Positions 1 through 8,500 of a stretch of DNA of 14,884 nt are shown here, in pieces. The DNA comes from Arachnopeziza araneosa. Its lineage: Eukaryota; Ascomycota; Leotiomycetes; Helotiales; Arachnopezizaceae. A program made the translations under genes and the position numbers. The stretch is taken from positions 1 through 14,884 of the forward strand of contig QYAI01000309.1 of the NCBI GenBank assembly GCA_003988855.1, written 5' to 3'. Under the pieces are notes generated by a model. The model was not told the DNA's origin, did not search any database, and saw only the letters and a program-made list of their open reading frames with translations. Each line of letters begins with the position of its first letter. Positions within the stretch are counted from its first letter, which is position 1.

Positions 1-970
1 AACTACGTGCAAGAATACAACTAAGCCTATTAATTGTCGACCGTTCTTTATATTTGTATATACCTAGGTACTTTTATACTAATTTTATACTGATTTGTAC
101 TAATGTTATGCACCTTATGTACCTTATGCAAGACGCCACCACCTATAGGCGCCCTTGGTTAGTTGGCTTTTGTATGATTTATACCCACGCTAAAAAAGCT
201 ATTCCATGGGCCACCATGGTTAGTTGCTTGGAGGCTTCCACCCACCCCATGGGCACCCATTGAGCAGCCTAGCAACTGGTTGAGCGTTACAGGAGTATGG
301 ATGCGTAGGGCGCATTCCTGCTAGGTGTTGGCCTGAATTCGAATATTCGCTTTGATTGTGCTAGTCTGCCACTGGCTTTTCATAATTCGCGTACGTCACC
401 ATTGGTATTCTAGTGTGCTAGGAGGTGTGTATATCTTGTACGTGCGAATCGCGAATCTTAGAGCGTGTAACGCGTCGAGAGTAAGTAATATGATTAAGAT
501 TAGCTCAATAGGCAGGAGCACTAGATCTCGCGGGTGATCTTGATGTCAGATCGACAATACGATCAAGTGATGTAAGTGTTGAGGTATGCAGGGTTGTCGT
601 TCAGGTCGTTTCCACGAGAGGAGATGTTTGCGCTTGATGAATTCGTAATTCCTGTTAAATCACAAATAATTAATCATATGTCTCGTGTGGTAAAGAATGA
701 GGATGTGAGATGAAGGCCTGTTGAACACAATGTAAAGAGACTTAAGCATACCACACGTCAACAAGCAGAACAAAGATCTTCACTTCTAGTCTTTCGGCTC
801 TAGCTTCAAATTCTCTGCTAATCCTTGCTGATCATATGTTCAAGAGAAAAGGCGACAAATTAGAGAAGTAACGAAAAAGCTCTCAGTGTTTTATGATTTT
901 TGTTGACCCGGATAGCGAGGCTTGATAAAGCCGCTTACTTCCCGCCTGCCGCATTGTTAGTAGCGCATGA
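1..970. other. Gene-free AT-rich stretch
   Basis: No convincing gene is seen on either strand. Open frames here are short, begin at non-ATG codons or lack any family resemblance. The first 130 bases hold several short repeats of the kind TTTATACT/TTGTACT/CTTATGTAC. Around 200-280 there is a loosely inverted pair (TTAGTTGCTTGGAGG against CAGCCTAGCAACTGG), too imperfect to call a structure. It is best read as intergenic or degenerate repeat sequence. Confidence 0.6.
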
Positions 971-1267
971 ATCTTTTTAATCGGTCCAAGTCCGGCACGG
1001 TCTAGTCAGGGGTTTCGGTCTTCACCCGGAAAGAGGCGCAGAAAAGCTGCGTCAGGCAAGCAGCTTGATCCCTACGAAGGCGTACCACAATATCTGCTAC
1101 TGTCTCAACCCTTGTCGCCACAGAGATTGCGAGAAACAATATTAGTGTCAACCTTAATCTTTGCTGTAGAACTTTTAACATCTCTTTCTCTTGTACAATG
1201 CGATGCTTTTCGGAGATCCTTCGGCTTGAAAGTTATTCAGAATTCAACTTTGCGACATCGCCAAATT
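971..1267 (+). pseudogene. Possible 5' part of the decayed transcription-factor gene
   Basis: A frame of 99 codons stays open here between stop codons and has no ATG start. It contains a very basic run (GKRRRK) followed by LDPYEGVPQ and a proline/leucine-rich stretch (QPLSPQRLR). Such an arrangement often links the zinc cluster to the regulatory domain in fungal Zn2Cys6 regulators. It lies about 350 bp upstream of the better supported transcription-factor domain remnant on the same strand, which could be a continuation after introns. No zinc-cluster cysteines (CxxC...C) are visible in this frame. The link is inference only, and the stretch may be chance. Confidence 0.22.
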
Positions 1268-1617
1268 TAGCTCAATTTTTGCTGAAATCCTTAATAGCTC
1301 AAGAAGAAAGAATCCAAAATCTAGTTCCTCGTACAAAAACAGGTCAAATTTATTCATTTGCACGTTTTTAGAGCTTCACTGATAAGATTTAGGGTGCTTG
1401 ACTTGCCGTAAAAAAAGTCAAGTGCGATAAGGCAAACCTGAATGTTCTCGCTGCCTGCAACTGCAACAAAGCGTGCCTAGAGCGATAAACTTCAAGTCAT
1501 TCCTGATTAGCCAAAGTAGCATTATTCCAGCTCACGTATTCCTTCAGGACAAAGCTTCGTCGTGGAACTCCCGAATGCGGATCGAGCTATAATTCCCTAT
1601 CTTCGTTTTTGTTGCAG

Positions 1618-2001
1618 ATTTTGCATATTCAAACGACAGCGACAGGAATGCGCCCAAAGAAGCACTAGTTCTACTTGAGACGATTAGTCCCGGTGTTGTT
1701 GCATTCTATAGCTGCTGTTGCGGCGAGCTATTTGGTAAGAAATCAGAGTCAGCATCAGCTGATTGCGCAAAGTTATTATACTACTGCACTAAGGAAGTTG
1801 CATGCTGCGCTTTCAGATTCGATTGTTGCTCCTTTGGACTCGATGTTAGAAGCGTGCCTTATGTTGTGCGTCTCTGAGGTAGGTGGATTCAGGCGATACA
1901 ACAACGAACTGTTTGCTTACTCTTTTAGATTTCGCATTTCGAGAACTCGCTTTAGCTTGAACATCTCCAAGGAGCTCGAGACTTGATTCTCTTTCGAGGA
2001 G
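1618..2001 (+). pseudogene. Decayed fungal transcription-factor domain (Zn2Cys6 regulator type)
   Basis: Two exons separated by a 50-bp intron (1879-1928, GTAGGT...TTTTAG) encode a stretch resembling the middle domain of fungal Zn2Cys6 regulators (Fungal_trans_2 type). RRLVPVLLHSIAAVAASYLV is followed by LRKLHAALSD, then ACLMLCVSE at the exon end, and HLQGARDLILFRG in the second exon. In the family these are the helices before and after a conserved 'L-C-E ... W ... H-L-x-G-A' segment. The frame is broken by TAG at 1666-1668 and TAG at 1953-1955; the second falls where the family normally has a tryptophan. A TTGTTGCAG acceptor precedes the first exon and a good donor (GTAAGA) follows at 2002, but no further matching exon was found. 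It was once a nuclear regulator; its target is unknown and it is probably non-functional now. Confidence 0.66.
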
Positions 2002-2627
2002 GTAAGAAGTGCGACATGTCATCTTACAGAAGTTGTGTAGAGAATATTGGCAGACTAGCAGCTCCTAAAAGAACAAATTTATATGATACACAAACCAAAG
2101 CCAACTATCAATGACAAATCAGCGATCTCAAGTGCGCGTTATTAACTTTCTGTTAATGCTCTAATGTCACGCCGAGCACTTCGCCTCTGGGCTCTAAGTA
2201 CTCGACTTGGTCAGAAAATCCTGTCACCAAATGCTAACTTCTAAAAGGTAGCAAGAAGCGATACCCCTACACGATTAAACACTGCTTCTTATCGTTGTAA
2301 ATCTTTTTTGTACTAACGTCGTCAAGCTATACAAGGAACCTAGATGTGTTCGAAGCTCCTCTTAACTTGCCAATCTTGAAGTAAGTTAGCATTATATTTT
2401 CTTCAACATTTAAACTGACTAATACACAGACCTATGAATGACGCTATACGAGTGAAAGATAATACTGGTGGGAATCTGTGGAAAGATATTCGCACAACAC
2501 GGTAACGTTCGCGCCGTAAGATGTTCATGATCAACCGAGTGCGAAGGTACGCAAAGATCGCCGTGACAACATCACAGAAGAAGACTTATATAGTACAAGT
2601 TCTGTACGTTGTTGAATGTTGACTTAC
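2002..2627. other. No recognisable gene
   Basis: This stretch lies between the end of the + strand transcription-factor remnant and the end of the - strand decayed gene, so both may continue into it. No open segment with a family resemblance was found. On the - strand a pyrimidine-rich tract ending in CAG near 2470-2480 could be a splice acceptor for the decayed gene at 2628-3464, but the sequence behind it is too short to judge. Confidence 0.45.
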
Positions 2628-3464
2628 CTTCACAACCGGCTCATCCACTGGTAGCCTGTCCAGAGGAAATTCCCACTGCCAAACTGTGTGCTACTGTAAT
2701 CCCATATTTCTGGTGGAAGTCCATTCTCGATTCAAAATTACAAGGCTTTCCGCCCGGCGTTTAGCAGATGCGTATTGACCGATAACCTTCATTAAGCTGA
2801 GAAAGTCAGCTAAAAATTGTTGCAGCTAGTCGGGATCGAAAACAGAATGTAACAAAGGATCTGCAGCACATTCCTGTTGATGTTAGAATATTTCTGTTCT
2901 GATAATGCAGATAAGACTAACCTTCGCATACTCTTCGTGCAGCCCTGGTTCTGTCTGGGCATAGCCATAATAACGTTAGGAAGCATCGCCGACTTTCTCG
3001 AGCAGTATCTCGATAGCTTGGGCCTTGGTACCTTCCTCGAAGTACCGATGCTAGGTGTAATTCTGACAAATCTAAACGGGTGAAATGGTCCTGCGGATCT
3101 CGAACGCCCGAGAGGTTTTTTATTTTCAAATCTGCGGTAAACGTAGAGAAATAATCTTCGGCAGCTCGAACAGGAGTTGATCGCAGGACGTATTTTAGCT
3201 ATAATAAATCCGTTAAAACATGGTTATGAAAGTTGGAGGACTGACTTTTTCTCTTAAACCTTTGACAAGATCATCGCCACGACTTTCTTGAAGATCTGAT
3301 GAGAGTTTGGCGGATTCGGGTCTAGACTCGGACAACTTGTCTTGATGATTGTGCGTAATGAACAGGGCAAACACTTGCGTGTCCGAGTTGGAACGTACTG
3401 GCGAACCTGTTACCAAAGAGATGATTATATCTTGCACAACGCTAGTGAATTGAATTCTTCGCAG
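2628..3464 (-). pseudogene. Decayed gene of unknown function
   Basis: A run of protein-like sequence can be followed on the - strand, but only by changing frame and passing stops. A first open segment (3464-3213) includes TQVFALFITHNHQDKLSESR. A shifted segment (about 3230-3045) includes EDYFSTFTADLKIKNLSG. The third, in another frame, includes AIEILLEKVGDA, is interrupted by a 48-bp intron (2921-2874, branch CTAAC, CAACAG acceptor), continues with LADFLSLMKVIGQYASAKRR and ends with WQWEFPLDRLPVDEPVVK at a GTAAGT donor (2627). Stops in the last frame are TAG at 3074-3072, 3053-3051, 2828-2826 and 2693-2691, and TAA at 2978-2976. TAG predominance fits TGG or CAG mutated by RIP. I do not recognise the family. 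Ordinary residue composition plus correctly placed splice sites argues that it was once a real gene. Confidence 0.5.
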
Positions 3465-3563
3465 TCAAGATCATCCCCTAAAACAAGCTTTCTAGATCGC
3501 GGCCTTCAAGCCGCTGGTAAGGGTGCACCTGAGGCCAGATCACGCTCGGCACTCTGGCGACCG

Positions 3564-3638
3564 GCGCAACCTCGAAACCGCGCAACCTCACCGACTTTCA
3601 ATCGCACTAGCTTCATGCAGTCACCTGCATTGTTAGCG
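3564..3638 (-). repeat. Copy A of a dispersed ~75-bp repeat
   Basis: Aligned by eye, this stretch matches 5372-5446 over its whole length at roughly three quarters identity, in the same orientation. Shared blocks are GCGCAAC, CCGCGCAAC, TTTCAA, CGCACTAGC, GTCACC and a final TAGCG. Several differences are T here where the other copy has C. Read on the - strand, it lies about 100 bp upstream of the decayed gene at 2628-3464. Confidence 0.6.
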
Positions 3639-3704
3639 TATCGATGAATCATTTATCGAACGGACATTTCGGCTCGAGACCGAGCTGTTGCTAAATCCGA
3701 CTAG

Positions 3705-4376
3705 ATACTCCAAGGAACGTGGCTCGCGGCAGGGTGCAAAGTCCTACATTTTACCGTCGAAGTCTGCGATGGGTGCAAAATCTTACACCTTCATCCCCTT
3801 ATCGACTTGCACTTGGCAGCCCCATCCCGCCAGATTCTCGATGCTGCAGAAAGGGAGTTGACTGAACTACTTAAGAAACCATGGGAGCACAAACGCATGC
3901 TAAAGAAAACTTGGAGAAAAGCTCGTGGCAGCTTCGATTGCTGATCCCGAGGATGCGTCTTGCTGGACTATCGAAAAATTCAATGTCTGCTTCAAAGATG
4001 ATCAAATACACGACAATTTTGCTAGCTGTGACAAGTACATGGAAAAAAGAAATTATTTCCGTTCTTGCCTGTTTTCATAAGGAAATTCGAGGAATAGCTG
4101 GGTCAAACCTTGGGTATTACTGAAGGACAAATGTCAGACATGCCAGTAGTCAGCATGCTGAAGATCATTGGTTGCAAGATCAAACTCTCCGAGGTTCGCA
4201 AACGCTTATGCGATAGACGTAGGAAGGTGGGCAAGTGGTGTGATGATTTAATGCCTTGTTGTAAGACTTCTCTCTTCCTCCTGTATGAAGTTGACCGAGA
4301 AGCAGGCAAGCGACGTGAAACGGACTACCGAATCAAGATAACGCGAATGAACTACACGAGGGCTAGCGGAGATTAG
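3705..4376 (+). pseudogene. Broken coding remnant, unknown family
   Basis: Three consecutive open segments on the + strand look protein-like but sit in different frames. Segment 3705-3941 lacks an ATG and includes VEVCDGCKILHLHPLIDLHL and AERELTELLKKPWEHKRMLK. Segment 3928-4077 includes PEDASCWTIEKFNVCFKDDQ. Segment 4098-4373 includes ITEGQMSDMPVVSMLKIIGC and a basic KLSEVRKRLCDRRRK. The first two overlap by a few codons, as after a single-base frameshift; the last could follow a further break or an intron. Two loosely similar stretches (GGGTGCAAAGTCCTACA near 3732 and GGGTGCAAAATCTTACA near 3770) lie in the first segment. No domain is recognised. It is read as a decayed gene because the composition is protein-like, but chance open frames are possible. 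Confidence 0.35.
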
Positions 4377-4722
4377 ACAGTCACAAAATGGGTTATTGGC
4401 AGAGATCTAGAGTCTGAGCAATTTTAGAAAGGAAAGCGGCACAAGTGAAGTAGACTGTGACATAATGTATATCCAGGCTGCACAATAGACTTTATTGAGA
4501 TGCTGCTGATCAGTTAGTTCTGCCTTGGGGCTCTGTGCAACGATAGTAAGAACTGATGATGAGAGAACCACCTGCAGGAATTCCGCGTACGGCTATCTTT
4601 ACCAGAAATAGTATTTCAGATCTTCAATTTCAATTTTCTTATCAACGCTCGCTAGACTAAAGCAGTGAACAATCTTCCTGTCCTTTCGAGTTTAGGGACC
4701 GTAGAACATGCCTCGGACTGTC
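4377..4722. other. No recognisable gene
   Basis: Intergenic stretch between a + strand remnant and the 3' end of a - strand pseudogene. Stops are frequent in all frames and no repeat shared with the rest of the window was noticed. Confidence 0.5.
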
Positions 4723-5293
4723 TCAATCACTACGAATAATGTCATTCCATAGATCTTTTTGCCTCTTCTGGCCTGCATGATCTGTCACCCCGGCTTCTGT
4801 GTCAGGATCTGCAGATGTGGACGCGCCTACTCCATCGCCTTCCGCGGCATGAGCGGATGTAGAACGTGATTGATTGGCTTTTTTAGGCTTGCTCGTAGCC
4901 TTATTCTTATCTGCTTTGTTCTTGGTATGATTGTAGAGCATCCATAACAAAATATCGTTCCTGTCAAGCCACGTCTTCTCATCCCTCTCCCTAGTAATCC
5001 CCTCAAGAACCCACTTTCCATCGCCCTTAAAAACGTTTACAGCTTCTTTACGGAATTCGTTACAGAATTCTTCTTGAACTGGAGGATTATTCAGGCTTCT
5101 CCCTTCATAAGTAGGGTTAATTTTATCCAAGATTATGCTCCGCTGCTCCTAGTCTGTGTTAGGATCAATTTTGAGATAGTACGAACACACATACTCTAAA
5201 ATACTTCCATCCTGCTATCCAATCATACCGCGACAAGGTCTTCATCTCTTCTTGCACCTCCCGTACCGTGGAATGTTTCGTGATTTTCGGCAT
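4723..5293 (-). pseudogene. Decayed small gene, unknown function (one frameshift, one TAG)
   Basis: An ATG at 5293 opens MPKITKHSTVREVQEEMKTL and continues to about 5213. There one extra G shifts the frame; from 5211 the neighbouring frame continues smoothly (DGSILEYVCSYYLKIDPNTD), meets a TAG at 5151-5149, then runs open to a TGA at 4725-4723. The total is about 189 codons, and no intron is needed. The first 110 residues look globular (INPTYEGRSLNNPPVQEEF, then WVLEGITRERDEKTWLDRND and LLWMLYNHT). The tail is low-complexity and rich in K, S, A and D. No family is recognised; a small basic protein of a multicopy fungal family is a guess. Two lesions in otherwise clean coding sequence mark recent loss of function, and TAG is what TGG or CAG becomes under RIP. 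Confidence 0.6.
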
Positions 5294-5371
5294 TATTGGG
5301 GGTAGCTGTGGCGTCAGGAGGGCTTGAGGGCTGAGATGTGTTGTTCAAGCGTGTGCAAACCCGGGAAGCCC

Positions 5372-5446
5372 GCGCAACAAGGAAAACCCGCGCAACTTGA
5401 AAATTTTCAACCGCACTAGCCTGTTTAGTCACCCGCATCGCTAGCG
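5372..5446 (-). repeat. Copy B of a dispersed ~75-bp repeat
   Basis: Second copy of the sequence at 3564-3638, about 77% identical by eye and in the same orientation. It lies roughly 80 bp upstream of the start of the decayed gene at 4723-5293, so in both places the repeat occupies the 5' flank of a decayed - strand gene. It could be a shared promoter or leader of a duplicated family, or a small transposon fragment. Confidence 0.6.
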
Positions 5447-6492
5447 AGGTCGGACTGCCAATCAAACCCACCCGGACTAGTCAAGATGAGACGACCCGGA
5501 CGCAAAGCTGCTTAAAACGGCGGCACGCGCCAGCCAAATTCAGCGGTCCCAACACCGTATTCTCTGTTTTTATAGGTAAATTATCATCCAGCAAGAGTGG
5601 TACTACGGGGTCCCTAGATATACATCCGCAACTGCACTCGACATTTAATTAAACCTTTTACTTCCTAATGTCTAATGGATTCCATGGCCGCGGTTTAGTG
5701 ACTGGGTAAGCAAGATGCGTAAGCACACTCATAGGTTAAAGCAGCGACTAGAGCAATAGCTTGGTACTTCCGTACATTGTGTTGCCACCGGTAACAGGGA
5801 GGACGGCCGACCCGCACCCGCCAGAGGGTTGTGAGGTGGCGAATTCTCTGAGTTGAGTTAGTGACCAGAGGCATGGGCAAGGTTGAGTTGGATTGCAAGG
5901 CTACCGGGCTGAGGTTTTTTATTTATAGTATACCACGAGTAGGCACTCCCTTCCATTATACTCGTAAGATTAACTTCGACATCCTCTGCAGACAAAGCTT
6001 CGACCCGCGAAATTTCGATATATGGCAAAATAGAAGTGAGCTCAACATGTGACTCGGAAGATTTAGTTAAGCCTTGTAAGAGCCTCATATCATATATAAA
6101 CCTGTAAGGTTCGTAGTAATGTAAAGCTTATTTTTCAAGTACGGATGGAATTCCTTCAATCGGGACTTCTTAAAGATCCTGAAGCAAGTATTTATGTTGT
6201 GTAATAGCTAGACTTGACAACGACTTAAAGTAGTTCACTTGTGCGTAAAGTAATTTGAAAGAAAGATTGTCAACTAATTATAGATAAGGGATTGAAGAAT
6301 GAAATAGGAATTTCTTAGTGGCTAGTTGCTAGCTAAGTCGTTTCCTCTACCTTTAATATTGTAGGCGGACAGGGCCGATAGTTGCCTCCCCTTAGTAGAT
6401 ATTGTAGATTTAAAAGTCTACTTAAAGTTTAAACTTATCGATAATTGCTATTCTACATGGAGCTTAAAACGGAGGTCGCTGTAAGCCAAAAG
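5447..6492. other. Intergenic, transposon-derived in part
   Basis: No gene is assigned. An ATG-started 76-codon frame (6088-5858, -) overlaps the LTR-like fragment at 5881-5954 and has no family resemblance. The rest is AT-rich with many stops in all frames. A small self-complementary stretch, TAGATTTAAAAGTCTA, occurs near 6405-6420. Confidence 0.45.
5881..5954 (-). repeat. Partial LTR-like fragment
   Basis: This stretch is a diverged relative of 6556-6614 within the LTR-like unit. Both read GGTTGAGTTGG / GGGTGGACTTGG, then an ACCGGCTC/ACCGGGCT block, then an identical 13-mer GAGGTTTTTTATT (5911-5923 and 6585-6597), then CTCCCTTCC after a spacer of different length. On the - strand the 13-mer reads AATAAAAAACCTC and contains AATAAA. 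Only this part of the unit is recognisable here. Confidence 0.5.
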
Positions 6493-6745
6493 TGTAAGAA
6501 CCCGCATCAGTTCTGACCACGTGCTGCTCACGTGATGACCCCTGAATAGGTTCAGGGTGGACTTGGAATGGAACCGGCTCAGAAGAGGTTTTTTATTGTA
6601 CATAGCTCCCTTCCAGAAAGAGTTCCTTCTCTTCTTAACTTTTTCTTTTCCTTCGTAGCTAGCCTATAAGTAAGAACATATTCAGACTACATTCGGGGTA
6701 CTCCTATATACCCCTCGCAGCAGTGTTCGTGCTTGTGCCGTTACA
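6493..6745 (-). mobile_element. LTR-like unit, probably a solo LTR
   Basis: This 253-bp unit begins TGTAAG and ends GTTACA, so the TGTAA/TTACA ends are inverted, as in many LTRs. Read on the - strand it shows a plausible LTR layout: TGTAACGG start, a TATATAG box about 36 bp in, AATAAA (6597-6592) about 150 bp in, and a TTCTTACA end. It has two CACGTG palindromes (6518-6523 and 6529-6534) and GGGGTA...TACCCC around the TATA box. Relatives occur at 5881-5954 and, inverted, at 8387-8500. No internal retrotransposon coding sequence and no matching 5-bp flanking duplication (AAAAG against ATAGC) were found. It is either a solo LTR with decayed flanks or the end of another repeat type. Confidence 0.55.
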
Positions 6746-7232
6746 ATAGCATGCCTTGCCCAAATTATCGATTAATTGCTACTAAATATAGCTGTACGGA
6801 GTTTGAAATCAGTAGGACGACCTTCAGTCGAAGGCATCGCAAGATCCAAACATCCCATGTGTTGCAAAAGGACGGCCTGCAGTCAGAGCGATAGCTTGAG
6901 CGTGTTAGGGCTCTGTTTTAACTCGTTTCAGGGCCTCAGGCCCTGTTTCATCAGTTAGTTGCCACTCTAGTATAGCGTACTGGAAGCCTATATATAGGGT
7001 GCACTTCCCACTGTAGAATTGATTCTTCACCACTGAAAAAACTCCATTTTTGCACCTATTCTGAACACACTTTAAAAGCCAACACCATGCTACCTATATT
7101 AGTACGAGGTGTAGGCTTCTTACCGATAAAGCAGAGCTTATTTTAGTCTCTTACATTAAGAAATACACGAATAGAGGTATTTCTTTAACTTCTGCTATAG
7201 TGCAAAACTTCGTTTAAGAAATAGCCAGCTAT
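6746..7232. other. No gene; palindrome and hairpin
   Basis: No coding sequence is supported. The stretch holds a perfect 17-bp palindrome at 6929-6945 and a 9-bp hairpin stem (AAGAAATAC at 7158-7166 against GTATTTCTT at 7177-7185, loop 10 nt). It is AT-rich and lies between the LTR-like unit and a tandem duplication. Confidence 0.5.
6929..6945. repeat. Perfect 17-bp palindrome
   Basis: CAGGGCCTCAGGCCCTG is self-complementary around a single central C, and GTTTC directly flanks it on both sides. It could form a tight GC-rich hairpin or be a dimeric protein-binding site. No gene is near enough to show a role. Confidence 0.6.
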
Positions 7233-7415
7233 ATGTAACGGTGCTTTCTCTGGGTAGCGATAGTTGCTGAGGTATCTACGGGCGCACTGTATGTATGTGT
7301 AGCTTGTTACTAAATAATCAATGTAACGGTGCTTTCTCTAGGTAGCGAAGGTTGCTGAGATATCTACGGGCGCACTGTATGTATGTGTATTGTGTAGCGT
7401 GTTACCAAGTAATCA
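7233..7415 (+). repeat. Two tandem copies of an 88/95-bp unit
   Basis: Copy 1 (7233-7320) and copy 2 (7321-7415) abut exactly. Both begin ATGTAACGGTGCTTTCTC, share TATCTACGGGCGCACTGTAT and end in a GTTAC...AATCA block. Copy 2 has a 7-bp insertion (a second TGTGTA-type step) before the end, plus a few substitutions. Within each unit GTAAC near the start and GTTAC near the end are inverted, and each can be framed as TG...CA, like a very short LTR. The TGTAACGG start also resembles the - strand start of the LTR-like unit at 6745. Confidence 0.75.
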
Positions 7416-7773
7416 GATACTTTATTTAAGTTAAGCACGAAGCTTCTAACTAATAGTCGTAGACTAAGTCTTATATATACGTTAATATTTTCGGTATTCT
7501 TCGTATTCTTAGTATTCTTAGTATCTTTAGAGAAATTCGAGAGATACGACTGATTCGCAAGATACTTATCACGTAGTAGCGCTCTAGATCCTTCTTCTTT
7601 CTCGTATTCTTAGTATCCTCCGAAGAATACGCCAAGCCTTGAGGATACAAAAGATCTAGTCACGTGACGTGTCATTCTCAGTCTTACCGTCAGACCGCGT
7701 TCCGCCAGTACTACAGTATGGTAGTCGTAACACTAGGGACAAAGCAATACCAAATAAGCTTATACTACTATTG
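7416..7773. other. No gene; low-complexity TATTCTT tract
   Basis: No coding sequence is supported. At 7491-7530 about four imperfect 9-bp units of the form (G/C/A)GTATTCTT run in tandem. A further CGTATTCTTAGTATCC occurs near 7603, followed by GAAGAATAC, its partial inverse. A TCACGTGACGTGTCA sequence lies near 7660. The downstream end abuts the stop codon of the coiled-coil ORF. Confidence 0.5.
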
Positions 7774-8418
7774 TTACAGTACTTCAATCGTATCCTTCAC
7801 CTTTGGTGCTACGGCACACTGACGCATGCGACTTCTCGTTGCCGGCCCGCACTGCTTCTGTAGACTCGCTTCGGACTTATTGTCTAGCCTCTGTCTTTTC
7901 CTGTTCTTGTTATTTGAGGAAACATGTTCTGGAAGTTTGAAGTCGCTCCTCTCTTCTCGAAGCCTCTGCTCTCCATCGGCAATGTGGCCAGCAGCGTTCG
8001 CTACTACCCTAAGATGTTCGTGAATCATACTTTCTTTATCAGTTTCTAGCTCGATAATCTTTTGCTGGGCGCTTGCAATCAAAGTTTTGGCTTCAGTTAG
8101 CTGGCTTTGATGCTTCTGCACTGTTTCATTTTTCTCTTTCTCAAGAACACTGATCTTCCACTCAAAAATGCGCGCTCGGTTGGCTGCTTCAGCTAATTCG
8201 CTCTTCAGTTGCTGTTCAGCGTTGGCTTTTTCTTCTTTGAAGTCCCCAATCATCAATTCAAGACCAGTAATTGTTTCTTGAGCTCCCTTCAGTTCCTGAT
8301 CCAGAAAACCACATCTATCTGTCGGGTTATGAAATTTCGAGAGCAGCTTCCTATAGTTCGAGTGTAGTTGTTTGTAAGCATCAGAGTGTACGGCACGAAC
8401 ACGAATATAGCTAGTCAA
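7774..8418 (-). pseudogene. Coiled-coil ORF, 5' end missing
   Basis: This frame is open for 215 codons (with TAA) but has no ATG at its beginning; the first in-frame ATG is at 8253, which would leave about 159 residues. The middle is a long coiled coil rich in E, K, Q, A and L (for example KEEKANAEQQLKSELAEAAN and QSQLTEAKTLIASAQQKIIE). A basic cluster, NKNRKRQR, follows, as in a nuclear localisation signal, and the tail is basic. The first codons lie in sequence related to the end of an LTR-like unit (boundary about 8387). A repeat insertion may therefore have replaced the original 5' end. No family can be named from a coiled coil alone. It may be a truncated gene or, less likely, a gene with an unseen upstream exon. 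Confidence 0.45.
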
Positions 8419-8500
8419 GAGGCATATAGAAGTGCGTTAATAGTCTAAGTATATTTAGTTTATAAGCTAGCTACGAAGAAAAAGAAGAATATAAAGAAAG
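8387..8500 (+). mobile_element. Inverted relative of the LTR-like unit
   Basis: Read on the - strand from 8500 to 8387, this stretch matches 6631-6745 block by block. It has a pyrimidine-rich tract ending TTCTTCGTAGCTAGC, then TATAA, then AGACTA, a CTATAT box, and TTCGTG...GTGCCGTACA where the other has TTCGTGCTTGTGCCGTTACA. Read on the + strand, TGTACGGCAC at 8387 would be its LTR start. An AATAAA lies at 8561-8566, about 174 bp in, close to the spacing in the other copy. The far boundary could not be found; similarity fades beyond about 8500. Confidence 0.5.

Noticed and set aside
2628..2760. FHQKYG-like stretch on the - strand suggesting a cytochrome P450 fragment
   Set aside because: The alternative frame continues smoothly upstream and ends at a GTAAGT donor, and no other P450 motif (ExxR, heme-binding cysteine) is present.
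3345..3647. + strand ATG-started frame of about 100 codons
   Set aside because: It overlaps the - strand decayed gene and the 75-bp repeat, is rich in R, S and P and resembles nothing known. It is probably a chance frame.
5223..5471. 82-codon - strand frame starting at GTG
   Set aside because: It overlaps the start of the better supported frame beginning at 5293 and runs through the 75-bp repeat, so it is most likely noncoding.
5858..6088. 76-codon - strand frame with an ATG
   Set aside because: Half of it lies in the LTR-like fragment at 5881-5954, and there is no family resemblance or splice context.
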